From contig NZ_JBHTDC010000001.1 in the NCBI RefSeq assembly GCF_042666435.1, positions 744,001-808,000 of the forward strand: 64,000 bases of DNA, written 5' to 3'. The stretch comes from Allosphingosinicella sp042666435. Its GTDB lineage: Bacteria; Pseudomonadota; Alphaproteobacteria; Sphingomonadales; Sphingomonadaceae. The notes beneath the pieces are model-generated. The model ran no database searches. It had not been told where the DNA came from and saw only the letters and a program-made list of their open reading frames with translations. Below, in pieces: positions 52,516-60,900 of this stretch; the first letter of the stretch is position 1; the number at the start of each line of letters is the position of its first letter. Position numbers and translations under genes: made by a program.

Positions 52516-53699
52516 TCGCCGAAGCTGCGCGGCGCGGGCGAGACGACGCTGTTGCCGCCGGCGCCGACCTGGAGCACTTCGAGCATCCGGTCGGCGACGC
52601 CGTCGCGGCCGAAGCGGAAGGCGCCGTCGACGCCCATGAAGCCTTCGTCGCTCCTCAGCGCCTCCTCCGGGAAACGCTGGCCGATGCGCCAGTCCTGCCC
52701 GATCCGCACCGCCAGCAGGACGGCATCGTAGCCGAGGCTCGCCAGACGATATGGATTGGCGCCGTAGCGGGCGCGATAGCGGGTGCGAAGCTGGTTGAAC
52801 ATCGTGTCGGGGACGCTGGCGAACCAGGCGCCGCGCAACGCGGCGGTGCCGCCCAGATCGTCCTCGCTCTTCCACAATTCGGTGCCGAGGATGCGTGCCT
52901 GCGGAGACGCGCCGGCGCGGATCAGCGGGGCGGCGGTGATCGCGATCCGGCCGCTGTCGGCGACGAGGATCACGTCATAGCCGGATTGGCCGCCGAGCCG
53001 GGTGACGGCGGAGCGGAGCGACTGGGTGCTGCGATCATAGGGCTGCATCGCCACCATCCGGCCGCCGGCGCGTTCGACCGAATCGATCAGCGCCTGGCTC
53101 GCGCGGCGGCCGTAATCGCCGTTGGGGATAAGGCCGGCGAAGCGCTCCAGCCCTTGCGAGCGGGCATGGCCGACGACCCGGTCGATCGACTGGGCGGGGT
53201 CGAAACCCATCAGATAGACGCCGTCGCCGGCAACAGCGACATCGTTCGAAAAGGCCACCACCGGCACGTCGGCGCGCCTGGCGAGCGGCGCGATGGCGCG
53301 GACATCCTCGGCGAGCAGGGGGCCCAGGAACAGGCGGTTGCCGTCGGCGAGCGCTTCGTTGGCGGCGGCGGCGGCGCCCTTGGCCGTGTCGTAAACCGTG
53401 ATCCGGATCTTTTGGCCGCCCGTGTCGAGCAAGGCGAGGTTGGCGGCGTTGGCGATCGACTGCCCCACGCCGGCATTCTGACCGCTGAGCGGGACCAGCA
53501 CCGCGACCCGGTTGCGATTCGTGTCCTCGGGGAGACCGGGCGTCGGCGTGGGCGTGGGGGTCGGCACCGGCTCCGGCGCGGGCCGGGGGCGTCCGCTCGG
53601 CACCATCTGGCAGCCGGCGATCAGCAGGCCCAGTCCCGCCGCCGCCGCGATCCGGAGGAACGAGCGCCGCGCTTGCGGGCGAGTGAGCTGCTCTGCCAT
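52512..53699 (-). CDS. LpoA-like penicillin-binding protein activator (lipoprotein, type 1 periplasmic-binding fold)
   Basis: 395 aa. Lipobox LIAGC (Cys ~30), then a Pro/Thr linker (PVPTPTPTPTPG) and a periplasmic-binding domain starting RVAVLVPLSGQNAGVGQSIA. The gene position, divergent from rsmI and near yraN, matches lpoA of proteobacteria, which activates PBP1A at the outer membrane. The tetratricopeptide N-domain of E. coli LpoA is missing, as in shorter alphaproteobacterial forms. Its start codon overlaps that of rsmI on the other strand. Confidence 0.85.
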   Translation of the reverse strand: MAEQLTRPQARRSFLRIAAAAGLGLLIAGCQMVPSGRPRPAPEPVPTPTPTPTPGLPEDTNRNRVAVLVPLSGQNAGVGQSIANAANLALLDTGGQKIRITVYDTAKGAAAAANEALADGNRLFLGPLLAEDVRAIAPLARRADVPVVAFSNDVAVAGDGVYLMGFDPAQSIDRVVGHARSQGLERFAGLIPNGDYGRRASQALIDSVERAGGRMVAMQPYDRSTQSLRSAVTRLGGQSGYDVILVADSGRIAITAAPLIRAGASPQARILGTELWKSEDDLGGTAALRGAWFASVPDTMFNQLRTRYRARYGANPYRLASLGYDAVLLAVRIGQDWRIGQRFPEEALRSDEGFMGVDGAFRFGRDGVADRMLEVLQVGAGGNSVVSPAPRSFGD

Positions 53700-54537
53700 G
53701 ACGTTATCCCTGATGACCCTTTTACCCGGCCTCTATATCGTCGCGACCCCAATCGGCAATCTTTCCGACTTGAGTCCGCACGCCGCGGCAGTGCTGGCCG
53801 AGGCCGACCTGATCGCCGTCGAGGACAGCCGGGTGACCGCGAAGCTTCTCCGCCATATCGGCGTCAAGCGGCCGATGAAGCCCTATCACGACCATAGCGA
53901 CGAGCGCACGCGACGCGATCTCGTGGCGCGGATGGCGAGCGAGGCCGTAGCGCTGGTCTCCGACGCGGGGACGCCCCTCATCTCCGATCCGGGCTACAAG
54001 CTCGTCCGCGACGCCCGCGCGGCCGGGGTCGCGATCCACACCGTCGCCGGCCCCTGCGCCGCCATCGCCGCCCTGACCCTGGCGGGCCTTCCGACCGACC
54101 GCTTCCTCTTCTTGGGCTTCCTGCCGGCCAAAACCGGCGCCCGCGCCGCCGCCATCGCCGAGATCGCGACGGTTCGGGCGACGCTGATTCTCTATGAAAG
54201 CGGCCCCCGCCTCGGCGCCGCGCTGGCGGCGCTGCGCGACGGCCTCCGCGACCGGGAAGCCGCGGTGGTGCGCGAGATCAGCAAAAGGTTCGAGGAGACC
54301 GTGACGGGCAGCCTGTCCGAACTCGCCGGGCGTTATGCCGATTCGGCGCCCAAGGGCGAGATCGTGATCGTCGTCGGCCCGCCGGGCGAACCGGAACCTG
54401 CGGGCGAGGAGGATGTCGAGGCCGCGCTGCGCGAGGCGATGACCCGACTCTCGGTTTCGCGCGCGGCGGCCGAGGTTGCGCACACGCTCGGCCTGCCGCG
54501 CCGCGAGGTCTACGAACGGGCGCTCGCGCTCAAATGA
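53698..54537 (+). CDS. rsmI: 16S rRNA (cytidine-1402 2'-O)-methyltransferase
   Basis: 279 aa from ATG 53698, or 274 aa from ATG 53713. The SAM site is LYIVATPIGNLSDLSPHAAA, with VEDSRVTAKLLRHIGV, LVSDAGTPLISDPGYKLV and PTDRFLFLGFLP. It methylates ribosomal decoding-site C1402 together with RsmH. The ATG at 53698 overlaps the divergent LpoA-like ATG by two bases, so promoters must lie inside the opposite genes. ATGA overlap with yraN. Confidence 0.93.
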   Translation: MTLSLMTLLPGLYIVATPIGNLSDLSPHAAAVLAEADLIAVEDSRVTAKLLRHIGVKRPMKPYHDHSDERTRRDLVARMASEAVALVSDAGTPLISDPGYKLVRDARAAGVAIHTVAGPCAAIAALTLAGLPTDRFLFLGFLPAKTGARAAAIAEIATVRATLILYESGPRLGAALAALRDGLRDREAAVVREISKRFEETVTGSLSELAGRYADSAPKGEIVIVVGPPGEPEPAGEEDVEAALREAMTRLSVSRAAAEVAHTLGLPRREVYERALALK

Positions 54538-54884
54538 ACCGCCGTCGCGCCGAACAAGGGGGACGGCGCGCGGAATCGGTCGCGGCTTTGTGGCTCCGGC
54601 TCAAGGGCTGGGCCATTCTCGCGCGCCGGGTACGGACGCCGGTCGGCGAGGTTGACTTGGTGGCGCGGCGCGGGCGGACGGTGGCCTTCGTCGAGGTGAA
54701 GGCGCGGGCGACAGAGGCGGACATAGAGATGTCGCTCGATGATTATCGTCTTCGCCGGGTCGCCGCCGCCGCCGAGGCGGTCGCCGCCCGCTTCGTCCGG
54801 CCGGGCGACGACATGCGGATCGACGCGATCTTCATCGTCCCGCGCCGCCTGCCCCGCCATCTCGCCAACGTCTGGCACGGGTGA
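54534..54884 (+). CDS. yraN: YraN-family (UPF0102) protein
   Basis: 116 aa. AEQGGRRAESVAALWLRLKG, then VGEVDLVARRGRTVAFVEVK is the nuclease-like core with Glu, Asp and E-x-K residues. Related to archaeal Holliday junction resolvases but of uncertain activity. Overlaps the rsmI stop by four bases. Confidence 0.9.
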   Translation: MNRRRAEQGGRRAESVAALWLRLKGWAILARRVRTPVGEVDLVARRGRTVAFVEVKARATEADIEMSLDDYRLRRVAAAAEAVAARFVRPGDDMRIDAIFIVPRRLPRHLANVWHG

Positions 54885-54938
54885 CAGAGCGGGTCCGGCT
54901 CTCTAGAGGCCGCCACAGATCGTCCGGAGAATTTGCCG

Positions 54939-55883
54939 ATGTCGTTGCGTGTCGCCGTCCAGATGGACCCCATGGAAGGCCTCAACATCGCGGGCGATTC
55001 GACCTTCGCGATCATGCTGTCGGCGCAGCAGCGCGGCCACCGCCTCTTCCACTATCTGGCGCCCCACCTCAGCTATTCCGACGGCCGGGTGCGGGCCCAT
55101 GCCCGCCGGGTCGAAGTCCGCCGCGAGCAGGGCAATCATTTCGAGCATGGCGAGTGGGAGACGCTCGACCTCGCCGACGACGTCGACGTGGTGCTGATGC
55201 GCCAGGACCCGCCTTTCGACCTCAGTTACATCACCGCCACCCACCTGCTCGAGCGCGTCCAGCCCGGCACTTTGGTGGTCAACGATCCCGCGTCGGTGCG
55301 CAATGCGCCCGAGAAATTGTTCGTGCTCGATTTCGCGCAATTCATGCCGCCGACCCTCATCACCCGCTCGCTGGAAGAGACCCGCGCATTCCAGGCACGG
55401 CATGGCGAGATCGTCGTCAAGCCGCTCTACGGCTATGCCGGCGGCGCGGTATTCCGGATCGGCCGTGAGGGCCAGAATCTCGGGGCGCTGACGGAATTGT
55501 TCAGCCATGTCTGGGTAGAGCCCTTCATGGTCCAGGCCTTCCTTCCCGACGTGACGCAAGGCGACAAGCGCATCGTCCTCATCGACGGCAAGGCGACGGG
55601 CGCGATCAACCGCATCCCCGGCAAGGGCGAGATCCGCTCGAACCTCGCCGCCGGTGGCACCGCGCAAGCGACCGAGCTGACGGCGCGCGAGCAGGAGATT
55701 TGCGAGACCATCGGCCCCGAACTGGCGAGGCGCGGGCTGCTCTTCGTCGGCATCGACGTGATCGGCGGTTATTTGACCGAGATCAACGTCACCTCGCCGA
55801 CCGGAATCGTCGCCATCGACCGCTTCAACGGCACCGACACGCCCGGCATCATCTGGGACGCGATCGAGGCGAAGCTTCAGTGA
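54939..55883 (+). CDS. gshB: Glutathione synthetase
   Basis: 314 aa from ATG 54939, with GGAGA 8 bases before (TTG 54933 is another option). ATP-grasp motifs are present: VAVQMDPMEGLNIAGDSTFA, MRQDPPFDLSYITATHLLE, VVKPLYGYAGGAVFRIG, and GIDVIGGYLTEINVTSPTG with the magnesium-binding E-x-N. Joins glycine to gamma-glutamylcysteine. Overlapped by the DedA gene at its stop. Confidence 0.96.
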   Translation: MSLRVAVQMDPMEGLNIAGDSTFAIMLSAQQRGHRLFHYLAPHLSYSDGRVRAHARRVEVRREQGNHFEHGEWETLDLADDVDVVLMRQDPPFDLSYITATHLLERVQPGTLVVNDPASVRNAPEKLFVLDFAQFMPPTLITRSLEETRAFQARHGEIVVKPLYGYAGGAVFRIGREGQNLGALTELFSHVWVEPFMVQAFLPDVTQGDKRIVLIDGKATGAINRIPGKGEIRSNLAAGGTAQATELTAREQEICETIGPELARRGLLFVGIDVIGGYLTEINVTSPTGIVAIDRFNGTDTPGIIWDAIEAKLQ

Positions 55884-56494
55884 CCGACTGGGTCATCCGC
55901 CTGATCGAGCAAGCGGGCTATTTCGGCGTCTTCTTCCTGATGTTCCTGGAGACGGTGTTCCCGCCGATCCCGTCGGAGGTAATCATGCCGATCGCCGGCG
56001 TCGCGGCTGCGAACGGCGCGATGACCCTGTGGGGCGTCATCCTCGGCGGCACGCTGGGCGCGATGTGCGGCAACTTCTTCTGGTATGTCGTCGCCCGGAT
56101 GATCGGCGTGGAGCGCTTTCGCCCTTTCATCGAGCGGCACGGCCGCTGGCTGACGCTCGACTGGTACGATGTCGAGAAAGCGGAACGGATGTTCGGCCGC
56201 TTCGGCCCGATCCTGGTCGGCGTCGGCCGGATGATGCCGACGATACGCTCGGTCATCTCGATCCCCGCCGGGCTGCTGCACATGCGGCTCGGCACCTTCC
56301 TCATCTGGTCGGCCATCGGCACCGCCGGGTGGAGCTCCGCGCTGGCCGTGGCCGGCTATCTGCTCGGCCGCCGCTTCGGCGAGATCGACCATATCCTCGG
56401 CCCGCTCTCCTCGGCGGTGATCGGCCTCATTGTCCTCACCTACATCTGGCGCCAGCTCACCTGGCGCAGGCGCCACGCGAAGCACGAACGCTAG
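55880..56494 (+). CDS. DedA-family membrane protein
   Basis: 204 aa from GTG 55880, overlapping the gshB TGA. The DedA core is FGVFFLMFLETVFPPIPSEV, with an acidic residue in a re-entrant loop, and the second half RFGPILVGVGRMMPTIRSVI / SIPAGLLHM carries the conserved Arg. Family members act in undecaprenyl-phosphate or phospholipid flipping across the inner membrane. Coupled to gshB; convergent 4-base overlap with xerC. Confidence 0.92.
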   Translation: MTDWVIRLIEQAGYFGVFFLMFLETVFPPIPSEVIMPIAGVAAANGAMTLWGVILGGTLGAMCGNFFWYVVARMIGVERFRPFIERHGRWLTLDWYDVEKAERMFGRFGPILVGVGRMMPTIRSVISIPAGLLHMRLGTFLIWSAIGTAGWSSALAVAGYLLGRRFGEIDHILGPLSSAVIGLIVLTYIWRQLTWRRRHAKHER

Positions 56495-57414
56495 GCCCGG
56501 GGATGGGCGTTGCGGTAGACGTCCATCAGGTGCGCGGTATCGACCGCGGTATAGATTTGCGTCGACGACAGGCTGGCATGGCCGAGCAGTTCCTGAAGGG
56601 AGCGGAGATCAGCGCCGCGCCCGAGCAGATGGGTCGCGAAGCTGTGGCGGAGCGCGTGCGGCGTCGTCCGGTCCGACAGGCCCAGCCGCGCCCGCGCCCG
56701 CCGCACCGCGCGGCGGACGATCTCGCCCCGAAGCGGCCCTCCCCGCGCCCCTCGGAACAAAGGCCGGTCCCCGGCTGAAGGATAAGGGCACAAAGCGAGA
56801 TAACGCTCCATCGCGTCGCGCACCGGCGCCAGCAGCGGCACGATCCGCGTTTTGTTTCGCTTGCCGGTGACGGCGAGCGTCTCGCCCAGCGGCAGGGCCG
56901 TGCCGTCCAGGTCGAGCGCCTCCGCCACCCGAAGCCCCGACCCATAGAGCAGCAGCAGCAATGCCAGGTCGCGCGCCCCGATCCACTCCTCGGCCGCGTC
57001 CTCCGCCACGTCCTCGGCCAGCGACACCGCCTCGGCGGGCGAGATCGGCCGGGGCACGCTCCGCGCTCTCTTCGGCCCCTTGAGGCGCGGCGGCGCGGCC
57101 GTGTTCCCGCTCTCCGCCGCCGCGAAGGCGAGGAAGCCGCGCACCGCCGACAGCTCGCGCGCCGCCGAGCTGTTCCCGAGGCCCCCCGCCCGGCGGTGAG
57201 TCAGGAAGGCGCGGAGATCGGACGGCCGAAGGCTCGTCAGTGTCCCTCCATCCACGACCTCGCCTTTGTAGCCGGCGATAAAATCGATTAGCCGATGTGC
57301 GGTCGCGACATAGGCCCGGACGGTATGGTCGGAACGGCGGCGGTCGCGCGCGAGATGGTCCCGCCAGCGCGCGGCGATATCCCGTGCCGGATGATCCGTC
57401 AGCGAATCAGCCAC
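56491..57414 (-). CDS. xerC: Tyrosine recombinase XerC
   Basis: 307 aa. SAM-like N-domain (residues ~10-105) and a C-terminal catalytic domain with R162 (YGSGLRVAEAL), K185, H253 and R256 (TPHALRHSFATH), H279 (LLGHASLSSTQIYT) and nucleophile Y288. Resolves chromosome dimers at dif with XerD. No integron or phage context. Follows DUF484 with an 8-base overlap, as in many proteobacteria. Confidence 0.95.
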   Translation of the reverse strand: MADSLTDHPARDIAARWRDHLARDRRRSDHTVRAYVATAHRLIDFIAGYKGEVVDGGTLTSLRPSDLRAFLTHRRAGGLGNSSAARELSAVRGFLAFAAAESGNTAAPPRLKGPKRARSVPRPISPAEAVSLAEDVAEDAAEEWIGARDLALLLLLYGSGLRVAEALDLDGTALPLGETLAVTGKRNKTRIVPLLAPVRDAMERYLALCPYPSAGDRPLFRGARGGPLRGEIVRRAVRRARARLGLSDRTTPHALRHSFATHLLGRGADLRSLQELLGHASLSSTQIYTAVDTAHLMDVYRNAHPRA

Positions 57415-57973
57415 CCGGTATCAGCCAGCGCCCCATGCAGCGGGTCAGCACGCGGCCGAGAAAGACGAGAAGCTCGGAGCCGTGGCGGGTCTCGAAGCCC
57501 TGCGCGCCGCGCTGGCCGAGCGCGAGCAGGCCCCTGGGGAGCGGCGCCTCGCTGTCGAGCCGCACCAGCGCCTCGGCGCGGATTAGGTCGCAGGCCGGGC
57601 CGAACAAAGGATGGCCCCGCTCGCAGCCGCGCAGCACGACACCGTCGAACTGGGCGATCGACCGCTCGATCACGCGCGGATCGACGAACTGAAGCCCGGA
57701 GGCGTCGGCACGCATCCCCTTGTCGCCGACGAACAAAGCGACCGCGACCGCGTCCAGCCCCAATATCTGCGGCCATTCCTGGGTGACGATGTGGATGAGA
57801 TGGTCGAACCCCTCGGCCTCCACGGCGGCCAGCACGGCCTCGTGGATCGAGTGCACCGCCCCCGAATGGCCGCGCGCGAAGGCGATCAGATCCTGATTGG
57901 CCTCCTCCGCCGCCGCCACCCGCGCGCGAAGGTTGGCCACCGCGCGGTCCTCGAAGTTGATCACCATGCCCAT
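57407..57973 (-). CDS. DUF484 family protein
   Basis: 188 aa from ATG 57973 (M47 of the longer frame at 57967 is another option). An N-terminal helix (VANLRARVAAAEEANQDLIA) precedes a GAF-like domain (LVRLDSEAPLPRGLLALGQR). DUF484 (YigA in E. coli) is an uncharacterised partner gene of xerC. Overlap with xerC supports coupling. Confidence 0.9.
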   Translation of the reverse strand: MGMVINFEDRAVANLRARVAAAEEANQDLIAFARGHSGAVHSIHEAVLAAVEAEGFDHLIHIVTQEWPQILGLDAVAVALFVGDKGMRADASGLQFVDPRVIERSIAQFDGVVLRGCERGHPLFGPACDLIRAEALVRLDSEAPLPRGLLALGQRGAQGFETRHGSELLVFLGRVLTRCMGRWLIPGG

Positions 57974-58126
57974 GGCGCCGAGCTTAACCGCGATATGGTT
58001 AAGATGCGATGGCGAAATGAAGCCCCTTCGACCGTAGCGGTCGGCAAGCGATGTTCGCATGAGGGGCATTGCGAACGTCGACTCGCGCGTGCAGGCTGCG
58101 ATCATTCTTGCGGGAGAAGCTGTGTG

Positions 58127-58594
58127 ATGCTGGGTCTTCTACTTCTGCTCGTACAGGCGACGGAGAGAGCGCCTGCCGCTTCCCCCATGCTCATTGTCCC
58201 TGACGCCGAATTTGCGGTGAGCATAGGCCATTGCTCTGCAGCCGATCGCTCTTTCGATATGGACCGAGTTTGGTTTCTTGAGGATCGAGCCGCGCACATT
58301 GACTCGCCGACCGGCCTGTTGCGGATGAGCATCGACAGGGACAACCTCGTGATTGAGGAGATGCGAGGGAATTCCATGGGTACCAAACACATCTCGAATA
58401 TCGGACACATGCTCGCGGAAGGCGGGATAAAGCCCGACCTCCGGCTGAAGCTCGGAGTCCTGGATCGCGACCTGGTGGTCTACTGGCGAGAGACATACGA
58501 GAACCGCGTCTATCGACAGGGCCTGTTGAGCGTTGAGGGAAAGGAGCCCGTTCCGCTCTGCGAAGGAAAGGGTGGTTTGAATTATTCCCACTGA
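58127..58594 (+). CDS. Exported hypothetical protein, 155 aa, atypical composition
   Basis: ATG 58127 (or GTG 58124). A short signal peptide MLGLLLLLVQATERAPAAS precedes a soluble chain with blocks FDMDRVWFLEDRAAHIDSPT and DRDLVVYWRETYENRVYRQG and two Cys (GHCSAA, PLCEGK). Base composition is visibly poorer in GC than neighbouring housekeeping genes, and IS debris lies just downstream, so the gene may have been acquired. No family recognised. Confidence 0.6.
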   Translation: MLGLLLLLVQATERAPAASPMLIVPDAEFAVSIGHCSAADRSFDMDRVWFLEDRAAHIDSPTGLLRMSIDRDNLVIEEMRGNSMGTKHISNIGHMLAEGGIKPDLRLKLGVLDRDLVVYWRETYENRVYRQGLLSVEGKEPVPLCEGKGGLNYSH

Positions 58595-58685
58595 GCCGGC
58601 GGAAGTTCGCGGTAGACACAAACGAGGCTAGGCCGTGAACCCATAACAGGATTCCCAAGGCGGCTCGGTTCTGATTCAAGGCTGA

Positions 58686-58785
58686 ATGAGCCGATACGAT
58701 TTGACCGATTTCGAGTGGCGGGCGATCGAGCCGCTGTTGCCCAACAAGCCGAGGTGTGCCGCGGGTCGATGACCGGCGGGTTCTA
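58686..58785 (+). pseudogene. IS5-family transposase, N-terminal remnant (frameshifted)
   Basis: MSRYDLTDFEWRAIEPLLPN continues KPR, then a frame change gives VPRVDDRRVL, the standard N-terminus of IS5-family transposases. Similarity stops abruptly near 58785, where the orphan inverted-repeat element begins. About one tenth of the gene remains. Confidence 0.8.
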
Positions 58786-58795
58786 TGCCGACTAC

Positions 58796-58990
58796 GTATA
58801 ATTCCGTAATTCCGGGGACACTATACTTCCCGTAATTCCGGGGACACTATACTTAATTCCGTGCGACTTTGTCTGGCTGCACCGCGCCCGGCCGGAAAAT
58901 AATTAAGTATAGTGCCCCCGGAATTGCTCCCGGAGTTGCTGCCGGAATTGTCCGGAATTGTCCTCCCCGGAATTGTCCGCGCCCGGTGGG
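58796..58990. repeat. Orphan RAYT/REP-type inverted repeat (AATTCCGGGGACACTATACTT)
   Basis: The unit CGTAATTCCGGGGACACTAT is present twice in tandem (58806, 58831). The second copy extends as ACTTAATT (arm 58834-58858) and returns inverted at 58901-58925 with one mismatch around a 42-base loop. This sequence type flanks REP-associated tyrosine transposase genes in many genomes; no transposase is here. Short repeats of CCGGAATTGTC follow (58942-58980). The stretch 58595-59029 holds no gene apart from the IS remnant. Confidence 0.65.
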
Positions 58991-59029
58991 ATCGGGCGGG
59001 GGCCGGCGCCCGCCCTCGTGACGGGTCGC

Positions 59030-59683
59030 TCACCCGATCGTCTGGCCCGTCTTCTCCCAATCCGCCAGGAACGCCTTCAGGCCGTTGTCGGTCAGCGGGT
59101 GCTTGAAGAGCTGGCGGATGACGGAGGGCGGGGCGGTCATCACGTCGGCGCCGATCTTCGCCGCTTCGTGGACGTGGATCGGGTTGCGCACGCTCGCCAC
59201 CAATATCTCGGTCGCGAAATCGTAATTGTCGTAGATGAGGCGGATGTCGGCGATCAGCTCCATGCCCGGATAGCCGACATCGTCGTGGCGGCCGACGAAG
59301 GGGGAGACGAAGGTCGCGCCCGCCTTGGCCGCGAGCAGGGCCTGGTTGGCCGAGAAGCAGAGCGTGACGTTCACCATCGTGCCGTCGCCGGTCAGTTTCT
59401 TGCAGGTCTTGAGCCCGTCGACGGTGAGCGGCACCTTGACCGCGATATTGTCCGCGATCTTTCGCAGTATCTCGGCCTCGCGCATCATCGATTCATGGTC
59501 GGTCGCGACCACCTCGGCAGAGACCGGGCCGTCGACCACCCCGCAAATCTCCTTCACCACCTCCAAGAACGGGCGGCCGGATTTGTGGATGAGCGAGGGG
59601 TTGGTGGTGACGCCGTCGAGCAGGCCTTCCGAGGCGAGCTCGCGTATGTCGGCGATGTCGGCGGTGTCGACGAAGAATTTCAT
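59030..59683 (-). CDS. fsa: Fructose-6-phosphate aldolase / transaldolase-like protein
   Basis: 217 aa from ATG 59683. MKFFVDTADIADIRELASEG, GVTTNPSLIHKSG, the Schiff-base Lys in NIAVKVPLT (K83) and FVGRHDDVGYPGMELI are the short-transaldolase signature. Length fits the FSA/TalC group, which acts on fructose 6-phosphate or transfers dihydroxyacetone units. Transaldolase activity cannot be excluded. Neighbour of priA-region genes, though separated by DUF4197. Confidence 0.9.
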   Translation of the reverse strand: MKFFVDTADIADIRELASEGLLDGVTTNPSLIHKSGRPFLEVVKEICGVVDGPVSAEVVATDHESMMREAEILRKIADNIAVKVPLTVDGLKTCKKLTGDGTMVNVTLCFSANQALLAAKAGATFVSPFVGRHDDVGYPGMELIADIRLIYDNYDFATEILVASVRNPIHVHEAAKIGADVMTAPPSVIRQLFKHPLTDNGLKAFLADWEKTGQTIG

Positions 59684-59750
59684 GGGGGACTTTCCTGGCA
59701 AGGGGTTTCGCGGGGGCTGATAGCCTCTTCTCCCCCCGGGCGAAAGCCGG

Positions 59751-60440
59751 TCAGGCCGATCCGAGCAGCCCGAACGCGGCCTCCAGCAGCGGATCGCCGG
59801 TCGCGGCCGGGTCGTCGCGGATCGCCGCCTCCTCGCGGGCGATGGCGCGGTAGATGCCCTCGCTCGCCTTCAAGGTCACGTCATGCTGGAGCTCGGCGAA
59901 ATCGATCCCGGTCGCGGCCCGCAGCGCCTCCTGCAGGATCGCGCTGTCGAACAGCCGCAGCCCGCTGCCTACGCCGGGAAGCATCGCATCGAAGATCGCG
60001 CGGCCCATGCTGCGCTGGAGATAATCGGTGGCGGCGCTCGATCCGCCCCGGACGATCGCGACCGCATCGGTGAAGCGCAGGCTGCGGATCGACTGAAGGA
60101 CGATCGGCGCCGCCGCGTCGGCCGCGGTCTCGGCGGCCCGGTTGACCTGCTGGAGGAGGCGCCGCTGCACGGCCTCGGTCCGTAGGAGAGCGGCGAGCAA
60201 AGAGGTCGGCCCGTTGCCGCCGAGCTCGGGTGGCAGCGTCACCCGCGCCACTTCGGTCTCAAAGAAGCCGTTCTCGACGAGCAAGCGGGCGAAGGCGCGC
60301 TGCGACGACAAGCTGAGCAGACGCCGGATCGCCGCCGCATGATCGAGCCCCAGCGGCCCGCCGACACAGGCCGCCAACCCGAGCAAAGGCATTGCGAGGC
60401 CGACGCCGATGAGGCTGCGGCGGGTAAGCGACTGGTCCAT
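59751..60440 (-). CDS. DUF4197 domain lipoprotein
   Basis: 229 aa from ATG 60440, with GGGAG 7 bases before. N-terminus MDQSLTRRSLIGVGLAMPLL then GLAAC, a twin-arginine-like RRS start with a lipobox. LKASEGIYRAIAREEAAIRD and VLQSIRSLRFTDAVAIVRGG are DUF4197 blocks. Function unknown, probably periplasmic. Monocistronic. Confidence 0.85.
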   Translation of the reverse strand: MDQSLTRRSLIGVGLAMPLLGLAACVGGPLGLDHAAAIRRLLSLSSQRAFARLLVENGFFETEVARVTLPPELGGNGPTSLLAALLRTEAVQRRLLQQVNRAAETAADAAAPIVLQSIRSLRFTDAVAIVRGGSSAATDYLQRSMGRAIFDAMLPGVGSGLRLFDSAILQEALRAATGIDFAELQHDVTLKASEGIYRAIAREEAAIRDDPAATGDPLLEAAFGLLGSA

Positions 60441-60534
60441 CCGAAGGCTCCCTTGCTGCCCGGCCGTAACGGGCGCTCCCTCCACTAGGTTGCGGCGGCG
60501 GCCTGCGCCACCCCGAAGCTTCGGCAGGGAAACA

Positions 60535-60837
60535 TCAACCCCCGGCCGCTTCGAAATGGGTCACCCGCGGCTCGAGCTCGAGCAGGTAATCCGGATCGAA
60601 ATCGTAATATTTGGCAACCTCGACATCCTCCCCGGCGAAGCGCCGGATCGACTCCCAGTCCCGCCAGAGGGTGAACATCTCGACATGGACGACGTCGCCG
60701 TCCTGGCGGTGGAGGCACCAGGCGCCGACATTGCCCTCGGTCGAGCGATAGTCGGCCAGGCCCACCTCGCGCATCAGCTTGAGATAATCCTCCGTTTTGG
60801 CCGCCGGAATCCGGCCATGCCACCTGCGCGCGATCAT
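60535..60837 (-). CDS. Antibiotic biosynthesis monooxygenase-like (ABM fold) protein, 100 aa
   Basis: ATG 60837. MIARRWHGRIPAAKTEDYLK and HVEMFTLWRDWESIRRFAGE fit a dimeric alpha/beta barrel of the ABM/heme-degrading type. The C-terminal DFDPDYLLELEPRVTHFEA is typical of these small proteins. Substrate unknown. Divergent from priA, 63 bases apart. The long in-frame extension upstream is antisense to priA and rejected. Confidence 0.75.
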   Translation of the reverse strand: MIARRWHGRIPAAKTEDYLKLMREVGLADYRSTEGNVGAWCLHRQDGDVVHVEMFTLWRDWESIRRFAGEDVEVAKYYDFDPDYLLELEPRVTHFEAAGG

Positions 60838-60900
60838 TCGGCGTCTCCTTGCAACGTCACTTTTGGGAATAAGCGCGAATGGCGATATGGGCGAGGCCCC

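Noticed and set aside
53520..53580. Tandem GGCGTG-like bases near 53540 as a microsatellite
   Set aside because: It encodes the Pro-Thr linker of the LpoA-like lipoprotein and is explained by that.
56491..57414. XerC as a phage or island integrase
   Set aside because: Its length, residues and coupling to DUF484 are those of chromosomal XerC, and no attachment-site duplication was seen.
60409..60900. N-terminal extension of PriA
   Set aside because: Runs antisense through the ABM-fold gene; the family start MNRVRVILLN is at 60901.
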